Positions 1 through 5,653 are shown, counted from the first letter of the stretch. The stretch: DNA of 10,009 nt from Candidatus Pacearchaeota archaeon (GCA_023142835.1 JAGLIS010000037.1:1-10009); one strand, 5' to 3'. Made by a program: numbers and translations. The notes: generated by a model from the letters alone, not told the origin.

Positions 1-8
1 AAAAGACT

Positions 9-464
9 ATGAAGACAAATCCGCTTATGATATACTCCCGACTTTTAGAGGCTAAAACTATTTTTAATAAAAAGTTATTGGATAGTCTTGTTTCTGTAAA
101 TATTAAAAAAAATCTATTTAACAGATTTCTTTCAGAAACAAAAGGAATAATTAATATAAATGAGGAAATAATTGAATTAGATAAATTGGAAGGGGAGTTT
201 ATTTCTTCATTGCAGATTATTTATTCGCTAGTGTTGCGAATGAGAGGGTTGTTTATTCTTCAGTGCCTTGTTTCAAAAAAACCTTATTCAAATAAACTTT
301 TTAGAAAAGAGTTGGAAACTGTCGTCGGTAAACGGGATGCTAAAAAAGTTTATGAAATCTATTATGAAGTTAAGACAGGAAAAAGATCTTTTCAAAAACT
401 AAAAATATCTGTTGCAGAAAGTTTATTAAATTATCTTAAAAAACGGGTGACGAAAGGTGGTTAA
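9..464 (+). CDS. Helical protein of unknown function, possibly the C-terminal part of a longer protein
   Basis: Predicted 151-aa, Lys- and Leu-rich, mostly helical soluble protein with no signal peptide or membrane segment. A basic C-terminus (KKRVTKGG) follows a likely amphipathic helix. The reading frame stays open to the left edge of the window, so the ATG at 9 may be internal and the gene may start outside. The style (SRLLEAK near the start, then SLVLRMRGLFIL around residue 75) resembles helical C-terminal regions attached to nucleotidyltransferase domains in DPANN archaea, but this is a weak recollection and no nucleotidyltransferase motif lies inside the window. The gene overlaps the next one by 8 bases, which suggests coupled translation in one operon. 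It is real as a coding sequence; its function is not recognised. Confidence 0.7.
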   Translation: MKTNPLMIYSRLLEAKTIFNKKLLDSLVSVNIKKNLFNRFLSETKGIININEEIIELDKLEGEFISSLQIIYSLVLRMRGLFILQCLVSKKPYSNKLFRKELETVVGKRDAKKVYEIYYEVKTGKRSFQKLKISVAESLLNYLKKRVTKGG

Positions 465-645
465 TAGGAAAAAAAGACTTGCACGGGGAATTGAATCTAT
501 GGGGAAACAGATAAAAATTCATGAAGAAAAAAGAGCTGTGGCTAAGGGTAGTGGTGAGATTGAGTTGGAAGAGTATTATGGATTTGAAATTGAGAATTTA
601 AAAAAGGTTAAAGAACAGAAAGAAAGACTTTTGGAAAAACAATAA
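457..645 (+). CDS. Small charged helical protein, GTG start
   Basis: Predicted 62-aa protein, highly charged and almost entirely helix-forming, probably a short coiled coil or helical hairpin. The first half is basic (VNRKKRLARG); the centre is acidic (EIELEEYYGFEIENLKK). The start is GTG at 457. A Shine-Dalgarno-like GGTGA at 446-450, six bases upstream and inside the preceding gene, supports this start, and no upstream ATG exists in this frame. The 8-base overlap with the preceding gene implies an operon and translational coupling. Similar short proteins beginning MVxRKKRL are familiar from DPANN genomes, but no function is known to me. The first two genes may act together; that is inference from their order only. 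Confidence 0.7.
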   Translation: MVNRKKRLARGIESMGKQIKIHEEKRAVAKGSGEIELEEYYGFEIENLKKVKEQKERLLEKQ

Positions 646-665
646 ATTGTGTTTTTTATAATACG

Positions 666-761
666 GGATTAAGGCAGAGGAATGGCATCCCATTTCTAAA
701 AAATTGTATTTATCTTATCCGCGTTCATCCGTGAGCTAATCTGTATTTATATCTCCACATC
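666..761 (+). repeat. Left copy of the GxxExxY-associated repeat
   Basis: This stretch begins GGATTAAGGCAG (666-677), identical to 1249-1260. It ends with a 45-bp block (717-761) that matches 1320-1364 at 38 of 45 positions, including TTCATCCGTGAGCTAAT. With the right-hand copy it brackets the GxxExxY gene as direct repeats. It fills most of the 646-796 gap and ends just before the likely promoter of the bracketed gene (CTTAATAAG, 768-776). Confidence 0.8.
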
Positions 762-796
762 AAAACACTTAATAAGATTTTATTTTAAGAAAGTTT

Positions 797-1180
797 ATGA
801 AACACGAAGAATTAACCGCAGAGATAATTCAGATTTTTTATAAAGTTTACAACTCCCTCGGATATGGATTTTTAGAAAGAGTTTATGAAAATGCCTTGAG
901 CATCGAATTTAGGAAAGCTGGATTAAATTTTAAGAATCAGGTTCCAATCAAGGTTTTTTATAAAGATGAGATTGTCGGAGAATATGTTACGGACTTTGTT
1001 ATCGACGAGAAAGTTGTTGTTGAGATTAAAGCTACTTTGGGATTAGGAGTTCCTGATGAAAGTCAGTTATTGAATTATTTGAGATGCACAAGAAAAGAAG
1101 TTGGGCTATTATTGAACTTTGGGAAAAAGGCAGAAGTTAAGAGAAAAGTTTTTAGCAATGTTAATGAGAAACAGGAATAA
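797..1180 (+). CDS. GxxExxY family protein (PD-(D/E)XK_3 type)
   Basis: Predicted 127-aa protein of the GxxExxY family, usually placed in the PD-(D/E)XK nuclease-like fold (PDDEXK_3); biochemical role unknown. The family motif is G24-F-L-E27-R-V-Y30. The nuclease-like core follows: D66 in the TDFVID strand, then E76-I-K78, then Q90-L-L-N-Y94, and the typical VGLLLNFG strand near residues 102-109. Length and domain order are normal for the family. The family's similarity ends near VKRKVF (residue 119); the last codons (NEKQE) and the stop run into the flanking repeat GGAATAATAGCTCACGG, so the C-terminal tail is probably repeat-derived. Single gene on its strand, bracketed by ATCCGTG repeats. 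The family is often multicopy and patchily distributed, suggesting mobility, but no transposase is present. A nuclease activity is inference from the fold. Confidence 0.9.
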   Translation: MKHEELTAEIIQIFYKVYNSLGYGFLERVYENALSIEFRKAGLNFKNQVPIKVFYKDEIVGEYVTDFVIDEKVVVEIKATLGLGVPDESQLLNYLRCTRKEVGLLLNFGKKAEVKRKVFSNVNEKQE

Positions 1181-1450
1181 TAGCTCACGGATTTTATTTT
1201 ATAATTGGGAAAACAGGAATAATTGCTCACGGATTACACGGATTTACTGGATTAAGGCAGGGGTTGTATTTTACTTTGGGGGAATTATATTTATATTTTT
1301 TAGGTGTTTTATCCGTGTAATCCGTGTTCATCCGTGAGCTAATTTGTTTTTGTATTTCTGCATCATTTCTTTAAGGGGGAATAATTGCTCACGGCACCCT
1401 CACAAATTGAAAAATATTATTGGTTGGGGCAGACTCATTACACGGATTTT
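1171..1450. repeat. Cluster of direct and inverted ATCCGTG/CACGGAT repeat units
   Basis: This region holds several units of one repeat family. GGAATAATWGCTCACGG occurs three times (1174-1190, 1216-1232, 1378-1394). GGATTAAGGCAG recurs at 1249-1260. ATCCGTGTAATCCGTG at 1311-1326 is followed by TTCATCCGTGAGCTAAT, inverted relative to GCTCACGGATTACACGGAT at 1225-1243, so the two arms could form a long imperfect hairpin. ATTACACGGATTT occurs at 1233-1245 and again at 1437-1449, inside the 3' end of the neighbouring minus-strand gene. The last unit looks split: GCTCACGG at 1387-1394 and ATTACACGGATTT at 1437-1449 are separated by 42 bp. No regular spacing, so this is not a CRISPR array. Confidence 0.8.
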
Positions 1451-1924
1451 TATTTGTCTGGCAGCTTTAACAATATTGAGCTCTAAGTCTTGATTTTTCT
1501 TTAGGAATTTTTCGAAGAGGGTTTGGATTTTTTTATTTTGTTTTCTTTTTGAGCCTTTGAGATTTGTTAATTTTGCATAGAGTTCTATTTCTTTGTCAGA
1601 GAGGAATTGGAGTGGTTTGTTGGTGAGATTGGGACTTGTAAAATTTCCTTGAAGAATATTTTTGAAAATGTCTTCGGATAGTTGAGAAAGATTGTCTGAT
1701 GAAAGGTTTGGTTTTGAGGTAAATTTTACCTGGAATTTTTTCCCCAGAACAGCCTTGAGGACTTTTGTGTTTATATTTGACGAAGGTTTTAATATAATAA
1801 TTTTGTCTGAAGGTAACATTTGGTGTTTACGAATTGTTCTAAAAACTTTTCTTTCGAAATAATCAAGGAATTCTTTTTTTGATAATTTTCTTTGGTTTGT
1901 AAATTGCCAGACAGTATTGCTCAT
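1400..1924 (-). CDS. Degenerate PP-loop (Ncs6/TtuA-like) protein, probably a non-catalytic partner subunit
   Basis: Predicted 174-aa soluble protein. Its layout follows a shortened Ncs6/TtuA-type PP-loop ATPase. Residues 17-37 (KEFLDYFERKVFRTIRKHQ) resemble the helix before the ATP loop. Residues 41-60 correspond to the loop strand, but the expected SGGKDS is SSNINT (48-53), so ATP binding should be lost. Residues 75-94 (SSDNLSQLSEDIFKNILQGN) resemble the GHNxDDxAxTxLxNxxxGD motif without its acidic core. KPLQFLSDKEIELYAKL (103-119) matches the family's KPL-x5-EKE-x2-LYA segment closely. Start ATG overlaps the stop of the upstream PP-loop gene (ATGA), implying coupled translation and probably a complex. 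The last ~15 residues after ARQI come partly from the ATCCGTG repeat and appear foreign. By analogy to eukaryotic Ncs2 beside Ncs6 it may be a structural or tRNA-binding subunit; that is inference. Confidence 0.6.
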   Translation of the reverse strand: MSNTVWQFTNQRKLSKKEFLDYFERKVFRTIRKHQMLPSDKIIILKPSSNINTKVLKAVLGKKFQVKFTSKPNLSSDNLSQLSEDIFKNILQGNFTSPNLTNKPLQFLSDKEIELYAKLTNLKGSKRKQNKKIQTLFEKFLKKNQDLELNIVKAARQIKIRVMSLPQPIIFFNL

Positions 1925-2748
1925 AGTTTTACCTTTTCAAATTTATCTCTTTCTTCTTTTGAAGTTCCCGTCGAATAAGCTTCTTGGAGCTCGAGTGCTT
2001 TTTGTTTTCCTTTTTCGTTGTTGTAGTAAATTGAAGGTTTACCTTTTACATCTTTGATTGAGGTTTTGAATTTTGTTATTAGTCTGGATTCTGTTTCATC
2101 TCTTGCTACTACGAACCAGATATCGTCGATAAAGAAATGCCTACCAATCATTGTTAAAATGAGTGTCTTTTCGTTGATTAAATCTTTTTTTAATAGTGTT
2201 TTTAATCTTGTTGAAGGTTCTTTTTCACAAAGGAAACACCCTCCCGCAGGATTCGGATATTTGATTTTGTATTTTTTTGCTAATTCTATCTGCTTTTTTC
2301 TAGAGCGTCCTGAGAATCCTGCATCGGCTAGTGGTCTAATTATTTTGAATTTTATTTCTGCATCTATTTTTGTCTGTGCAGAATTTGTCTGAGACATTGG
2401 TCGTTGTCCCGGAACTTCGCCTGTAGCAATTATATCGTATCCGTGTTTGTCTGCGTATTCTTTCGCTTTTTTGAGCATAAAAATTTTACAATCGATACAA
2501 GGATTAATTCCTGCCCCTGTTCCGAATTTTGGTTTTTTTAGAATAGAAAGATATTCAGAGAGTAGGGGTTCTTTTGTTATGTCGATGATTGTTAGGTTCA
2601 GATTGTTAGTTTTTTTTGGAGTTATTCTTTTACTTTCAAAGGGTAGTGCGAAGTATAATGCTTCGACGGTGTAACCTTGTTCTTGTAATAGATGTACTAC
2701 TAAACGAGAATCGAGACCGTCGGAGTATAATAGTAGTGCTTTTTTCAT
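1921..2748 (-). CDS. PP-loop ATPase, tRNA thiolation type (ThiI/MnmA-related)
   Basis: Predicted 275-aa protein that probably adenylates and thiolates a tRNA uridine. The N-terminal PP-loop is S9-D-G-L-D-S14, a variant of SGGxDS. Further conserved segments are INPCIDCK (81-88), ATGEVPGQRPMSQ (108-120), IIRPLADAG (136-144), GRSRKKQ (147-153), NPAGGCFLC (166-174) and IGRHF (201-205). This set is what I know from short archaeal and bacterial proteins annotated as ThiI-like or 2-thiouridylate-related; they lack the THUMP domain of full ThiI. C84/C87 and C171/C174 form two CxxC pairs that could hold an Fe-S cluster or carry persulfide, as reported for archaeal thiolation enzymes. A TATA-like TTTTAAAG at 2771-2778 lies 22-30 bp upstream of the ATG, so the transcript is probably leaderless. 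It is the first gene of an operon with the degenerate PP-loop gene. Exact modified base is unknown. Confidence 0.8.
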   Translation of the reverse strand: MKKALLLYSDGLDSRLVVHLLQEQGYTVEALYFALPFESKRITPKKTNNLNLTIIDITKEPLLSEYLSILKKPKFGTGAGINPCIDCKIFMLKKAKEYADKHGYDIIATGEVPGQRPMSQTNSAQTKIDAEIKFKIIRPLADAGFSGRSRKKQIELAKKYKIKYPNPAGGCFLCEKEPSTRLKTLLKKDLINEKTLILTMIGRHFFIDDIWFVVARDETESRLITKFKTSIKDVKGKPSIYYNNEKGKQKALELQEAYSTGTSKEERDKFEKVKL

Positions 2749-2770
2749 CTGTTGGAAAAGGAGTTCTAAG

Positions 2771-2778
2771 TTTTAAAG
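2771..2778 (-). promoter_or_regulatory. TATA-like box of the PP-loop operon
   Basis: CTTTAAAA on the minus strand, 23-30 bp upstream of the start codon at 2748. Spacing fits archaeal leaderless initiation. Confidence 0.45.
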
Positions 2779-2855
2779 TTTGGTGTTGATTTTTGGGAAA
2801 GCAATTATTGAAGTAGAAAACTTAAAAGTTGAAATAGCCGATGATGAAAATTTTT

Positions 2856-3101
2856 CTAACTCGAAAAAATATGCTCCATATCTTCAAGATATTCCTTACC
2901 ATATATGTTTTCTATAACTTGGTATGTCTTATCCGCTCTTTCTCTTGTGAAGAGTTTTCTTTCAACCCCTATTTCAACATCCCCTTTATAAATACAATAA
3001 TTTATGAAAGGTTCATGAATAGACTGTTCAGTACCCTCAAGAATACCAATTGCATACATAATTTCTTCGTTCTTCTCTCTGTATGCTGGATGTGATGTCA
3101 T
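2856..3101 (-). CDS. Small acidic soluble protein of unknown function
   Basis: Predicted 81-aa protein with balanced charge and ordinary globular composition (YREKNEEIMYAIGILEGTE near residues 8-26; ERKLFTRERADKTYQVIEN near 47-65). No motif that I recognise, no signal peptide and no metal-binding cluster. The opposite strand is also open here, but its product is rich in Phe, Ile and Cys and lacks a promoter, so this strand is preferred. A clear TATA box (TTTATAAAT, 3135-3143) lies 34-42 bp upstream, giving a short leader rather than a leaderless start. A palindrome sits where transcription should begin. It is transcribed divergently from the TyrRS gene and stands alone. The nature of its product is unknown. 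Confidence 0.65.
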   Translation of the reverse strand: MTSHPAYREKNEEIMYAIGILEGTEQSIHEPFINYCIYKGDVEIGVERKLFTRERADKTYQVIENIYGKEYLEDMEHIFSS

Positions 3102-3105
3102 TTTA

Positions 3106-3119
3106 ATTATCTTGATAAT
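3106..3119. promoter_or_regulatory. Operator-like palindrome at the expected transcription start
   Basis: ATTATC-TT-GATAAT is a perfect 6-bp inverted repeat with a 2-bp centre. It lies between the TATA box at 3135-3143 and the ATG at 3101, about 20-30 bp from the TATA box, so it should cover the transcription start. A repressor site is plausible; in sequence this AT-rich a chance palindrome is possible. Confidence 0.35.
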
Positions 3120-3134
3120 AGAACAAATCTTTAA

Positions 3135-3143
3135 TTTATAAAT
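3135..3143 (-). promoter_or_regulatory. TATA box of the 81-aa gene
   Basis: ATTTATAAA on the minus strand, 34-42 bp upstream of the start at 3101. It is a near-consensus archaeal TATA box and implies a leader of roughly ten bases. Confidence 0.6.
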
Positions 3144-3205
3144 CTAACCTTTAGACAAATTTGTAAAAAGTTTTATAGAGAACTAAATTTTCCGAAGACT
3201 AAAAA

Positions 3206-3214
3206 CTTAAAAAT
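3206..3214 (+). promoter_or_regulatory. TATA-like box of the tyrosyl-tRNA synthetase gene
   Basis: CTTAAAAAT ends 21 bp before the ATG at 3235, the usual spacing in this window for leaderless transcripts. A second candidate, TTTTATAG near 3171-3178, is too far upstream for leaderless initiation. Confidence 0.4.
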
Positions 3215-3234
3215 GGGCATTCTATTATTATAAT

Positions 3235-4362
3235 ATGGAAGTTGAGGAAAGAATAAAATTAATTAAGAATAATACTGAGGAGATACTTGGCGAAGAGGAG
3301 TTGAGGGGGATGTTGGAAGAGGGTGAGACCGTTAATCATTATATTGGTTTTGAGATTTCTGGGAAGATACATTTAGGGACTGGGTTGATGTGTATGTCTA
3401 AGGTTAAGGACTTTATGGATGCGGGGGTAAATTGTAGTGTTTTTTTGGCGGATTATCATTCTTGGATTAATGACAAACTTGGGGGAGATTTGGATAGAAT
3501 TAGAAAAGTTGCGGTGGGATATTTTAAGGAAGGATTGAAGGCGAGTTTGAAATGTGTTGGGGGGAATCCTGAAAAGTTAAAGTTTGTTTTGGGTAGTGAG
3601 TTATATCATAATAATGATTTGTATTGGCAGACGATGATTGATGTGAGTAAGCATACATCCCTTTCTAGAATTATGAGAAGTATAACAATTATGGGAAGAA
3701 AAGAGGGAGGGTCGGTTGATTTTGCGAAGTTGCTTTATCCTTCAATGCAGGTTGCGGATATTTTTGTACAAGGGATAAATATGCCTCATGCAGGGATAGA
3801 CCAGAGAAAGGCCGAGGTTATTGCGAGAGATGTAGCTATGAAATTATCTTTTAGTCCTTTGGTGAATTCTAAAGGGGAACAGATTAAGCCAGTTGCGGTG
3901 CATCATGGTTTGATAATGGGATTGGGAAAACCTTCTAAGTGGCCGATTGAAAAAAGTGAGTTAAAGGATATGCTTTCTGAATTGAAAATGAGCAAGTCTA
4001 AACCTGATAGTTGTATATTTATTCATGATTCCGAAGATGAAATAAAGAGGAAAATCAATAAGGCTTTTTGTATGGAAAAAGAAATTTGTTATAACCCTAT
4101 TTTAGATTGGATAAAGAGGTTAATTTTTCCGATTAGGAGTGAGTTAAAAATTAATCGGCCTGAAAAGTTTGGAGGCGATTTGGAATATGATAGTTATGAT
4201 AGTTTGGAAAAGGACTTTGCAAAGGGAGATATTCACCCGATGGATTTAAAAAATTCTGTTGCGGATTCTTTGATAGAAATATTGAGACCAGCGAGGGAAC
4301 ATTTTTCTAAGGGAGATGGGAAAAAAATGCTTAAGGAACTTGATGAGATGATTGTGGGTTGA
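3235..4362 (+). CDS. tyrS: Tyrosyl-tRNA synthetase, archaeal type
   Basis: Class I aminoacyl-tRNA synthetase of 375 aa that charges tRNA-Tyr in the cytoplasm. The N-terminal catalytic domain carries Y36 and GFEISGKIHLGTG (38-50); HLGT is the archaeal form of the HIGH signature. YPSMQVADIF (168-177) and HAGIDQRK (185-192) form the tyrosine pocket and match archaeal TyrRS rather than TrpRS. The second ATP signature is K251-M-S-K-S255, followed by a segment typical of archaeal TyrRS (KPDSCIFIHDSEDEIKRKI, 256-274). The C-terminal anticodon-binding region is helical and includes RPAREHF (351-357). Length fits the longer archaeal form (about 360-375 aa, versus about 306 in Methanocaldococcus). The first ATG follows a TATA-like box at leaderless spacing. 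It stands alone. Codons are noticeably G-rich (TTG, GGG). High confidence. Confidence 0.95.
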   Translation: MEVEERIKLIKNNTEEILGEEELRGMLEEGETVNHYIGFEISGKIHLGTGLMCMSKVKDFMDAGVNCSVFLADYHSWINDKLGGDLDRIRKVAVGYFKEGLKASLKCVGGNPEKLKFVLGSELYHNNDLYWQTMIDVSKHTSLSRIMRSITIMGRKEGGSVDFAKLLYPSMQVADIFVQGINMPHAGIDQRKAEVIARDVAMKLSFSPLVNSKGEQIKPVAVHHGLIMGLGKPSKWPIEKSELKDMLSELKMSKSKPDSCIFIHDSEDEIKRKINKAFCMEKEICYNPILDWIKRLIFPIRSELKINRPEKFGGDLEYDSYDSLEKDFAKGDIHPMDLKNSVADSLIEILRPAREHFSKGDGKKMLKELDEMIVG

Positions 4363-4436
4363 TGAATTAGTCCTTCTTCTAAAAACTTCAAAAAGAAATA
4401 ATGATTCCATGGATAATATTCTGGGTGCATTTAATA

Positions 4437-4473
4437 GTAAATAATCATATAAAAGTTTATAAATGGAAATTAC
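4437..4473 (+). promoter_or_regulatory. Promoter of module copy 1
   Basis: A TATA box TTTATAAA (4456-4463) lies 22-29 bp before the ATG at 4485. The 37-bp block matches 5348-5384 at 32 of 37 positions, so both genes of the duplicated module share one promoter type. Confidence 0.7.
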
Positions 4474-4484
4474 ACAAAAAATAA

Positions 4485-5081
4485 ATGGATAATGGGAAGG
4501 ATACAAGAACTTTAGAAGATAAAGAAAATGAATTAATAGAGTCTATTGAAAAAACGGATTTTTATACTTACAAGCGGGAATCTAAAGGAAATAAATTAAA
4601 AGAGATTATTAATAAAGTGGGGACTTATTTTAATGAACGAGAAGAAATTCAAAATTTCTTTTATAAAGAATTAACAGATTCTCAAAGAGCCATAATAAAT
4701 AAAGAATATACACCTGAATTAAAAGAGTTTATTAAAGAAACAGATTCTTATTTTGATGGACGAGAAAAAATTCAAAATTTTATTTATAAGGAATTAACAG
4801 TTTCTCAAAGGGTCAATATCGATAAGTATTCATCTAGATTGGGTCAAATTTGCGAGATGTATGAAATTGATTCGTGCGAAAGTTTAACTTATGAAGATTT
4901 TGTAGTTGATAGTATGAATAAAAAATATAAAAGTTTCAAGGATCTAAAAAATAAAGATCCTCAGCTTGCAAAAGTCATAAAAGGTAAAGGATTAGAAGGT
5001 GAAGTAGATGAAGCTCTCTTGGATTTAAAAAAATCTTATAAAAGTGACAGATCAGAGGATGAAGGAAATTGTTCTTATTAA
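4485..5081 (+). CDS. 198-aa protein of unknown function with a 41-aa internal repeat (module copy 1)
   Basis: Highly charged, soluble, mostly helical protein without signal peptide or membrane segment. Residues 38-75 and 79-115 are a tandem repeat with a 41-residue period: both have LKE at the start, YF-x2-RE-x-IQNF in the middle and YKELTxSQR near the end. The repeat is also plain at DNA level (123-bp offset). Residues 134-188 form a separate C-terminal domain that aligns without gaps to residues 13-67 of the 85-aa protein encoded downstream (shared Y148-K-S, D158, L161, I165-K166, G169, E171, V174; about 16 of 55 identical). The tail is acidic with a single late Cys. It starts at leaderless distance from its TATA box and is followed by a tRNA-Gly gene. 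No known family recognised; a role linked to the tRNA is speculation. Confidence 0.75.
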   Translation: MDNGKDTRTLEDKENELIESIEKTDFYTYKRESKGNKLKEIINKVGTYFNEREEIQNFFYKELTDSQRAIINKEYTPELKEFIKETDSYFDGREKIQNFIYKELTVSQRVNIDKYSSRLGQICEMYEIDSCESLTYEDFVVDSMNKKYKSFKDLKNKDPQLAKVIKGKGLEGEVDEALLDLKKSYKSDRSEDEGNCSY

Positions 5082-5110
5082 TATATAAATGGATGTAGAA
5101 AAATTAACTA

Positions 5111-5150
5111 CTAAACTTTTTAAACAAACTAACTATCATTATTTTATGTG
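5111..5150 (+). promoter_or_regulatory. tRNA-Gly promoter region (copy 1)
   Basis: This 40-bp block is identical to 5650-5689 except for one base. TTTTTAAAC (5117-5125) is the likely TATA box. In copy 2 the same block sits directly against the tRNA-like sequence; here it is separated from the mature tRNA by a 65-nt insertion, and the predicted transcription start lies near 5148. Confidence 0.65.
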
Positions 5151-5212
5151 AGGTTAGTTTAGTTACGTGATGTAAAATCACTTCAAAAACTACTCACTCA
5201 AACACTTCAGAC
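5148..5212 (+). other. Foldable leader between tRNA promoter and tRNA-Gly
   Basis: GTGAG-GT-TAGTTT (5148-5160) can pair with AAACTACTCAC (5187-5197), giving 11 base pairs with a 2-nt bulge. Inside it GTGAT and ATCAC (5167-5171 and 5177-5181) form a second hairpin. The first 16 nt copy the tRNA 5' end, including GGTTAGTTTAGT (5152-5163), identical to tRNA positions 5217-5228. TTCAGAC (5206-5212) also recurs in the tRNA at 5252-5258. It may be an extended pre-tRNA leader, a co-transcribed small RNA, or a relic of a partial tRNA duplication. The fold was read by eye. Confidence 0.45.
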
Positions 5213-5283
5213 GCGTGGTTAGTTTAGTGGTAGAACGGGACGTTGCCAACGTTCAGACACGAGTTCAATTCTCGTACCGCGCA
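5213..5283 (+). tRNA. tRNA-Gly (anticodon GCC)
   Basis: A complete 71-nt cloverleaf. Acceptor stem GCGTGGT (5213-5219) pairs with ACCGCGC (5276-5282) with one G-U pair; discriminator A5283. D stem GTTT/GAAC (5222-5225, 5233-5236). Anticodon stem GGACG/CGTTC (5238-5242, 5250-5254) with loop TTGCCAA; anticodon GCC at 5245-5247 reads GGC and GGU. T stem ACGAG/CTCGT (5259-5263, 5271-5275) with loop TTCAATT. No intron and no encoded CCA; a short T run (5284-5287) follows and may end transcription. It carries an unusual leader and has a decayed copy downstream. Confidence 0.96.
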
Positions 5284-5347
5284 TTTTATTCTACATCTAA
5301 TAAGGTATTTAATTGAGAATTAGGCATAAAAAGTTTCGCAAAATAAT

Positions 5348-5384
5348 GTAAACAATGATATAAAAATTTATAAAGAGAAATTAC
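5348..5384 (+). promoter_or_regulatory. Promoter of module copy 2
   Basis: TATA box TTTATAAA (5367-5374) lies 22-29 bp before the ATG at 5396. The distance from this box to 5396 equals the distance from the copy 1 box to 4485. That argues for 5396 over the ATG at 5392, which is followed by a stop after four codons. Confidence 0.7.
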
Positions 5385-5395
5385 TTGGAAAATGG

Positions 5396-5653
5396 ATGGA
5401 AAGTGATGGAATGAATAATCCTTATAGTAATTTATCTTTTGAAGGAATTGTACCTTATCTTATAGATGGAGGATATAAAAGTTTAAAGAAAATAGGAGAG
5501 GAAGATTCTAAACTTTTAGAAATTATAAAACTTAATGGATTTGAGAATAAAGTAACCGAATTTTTTTTTAATATAAAAAATAACATACCGAAGGATGAAG
5601 TAGGTTATTTTTCTTTAGATGATGTAGATGACTGTGAAACAGTTACTGCCTAA
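5396..5653 (+). CDS. 85-aa protein of unknown function, short paralogue of the 198-aa protein (module copy 2)
   Basis: Predicted small acidic soluble protein. Residues 13-67 (from LSFEG to the PKD segment) align without gaps to residues 134-188 of the 198-aa protein upstream; the shared core is GYKS/KYKS, a D, then LxxIIK and GFENKV/GLEGEV. The 41-aa repeats and N-terminal half of the longer protein are missing. The C-terminal tail (SLDDVDDCETVTA) is acidic and has a lone Cys, as does the tail of its paralogue. The start is fixed by its TATA box. It is followed by a nearly identical tRNA promoter and a decayed tRNA-Gly, so gene and tRNA were duplicated together. The reading frame is intact, so the protein seems to have been kept while the tRNA decayed. 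Function unknown. Confidence 0.7.
   Translation: MESDGMNNPYSNLSFEGIVPYLIDGGYKSLKKIGEEDSKLLEIIKLNGFENKVTEFFFNIKNNIPKDEVGYFSLDDVDDCETVTA

Noticed and set aside
1119..1337. 72-codon plus-strand open frame after the GxxExxY gene
   Set aside because: It overlaps the GxxExxY gene in another frame and runs through the repeat cluster; its product only translates the repeats (SRITRIYW).
666..1450. CRISPR array
   Set aside because: Repeat units are few, of unequal length, in both orientations and irregularly spaced, with no cas gene.
2054..2674. Two plus-strand frames (112 and 75 codons) within the PP-loop gene
   Set aside because: Antisense to a well-supported gene with recognisable motifs; hydrophobic shadow composition.
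2841..3095. 84-codon plus-strand open frame opposite the 81-aa gene
   Set aside because: Composition is dominated by Phe, Ile and Leu as in antisense shadows, and it has no TATA box at the usual spacing; the minus-strand gene has one.
4233..4506. Two minus-strand frames (65 and 86 codons) over the 3' end of the TyrRS gene
   Set aside because: They overlap the conserved C-terminus of TyrRS and each other, and show no promoter.
5089..5151. 20-codon open frame after the 198-aa gene, running through the tRNA promoter
   Set aside because: The frame is not kept in the otherwise near-identical copy 2, so the block is conserved as promoter, not as protein.
5148..5212. Box C/D small RNA in the tRNA leader
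   Set aside because: GTGATGT resembles box C, but no CTGA box D is present and the region forms a different pairing.
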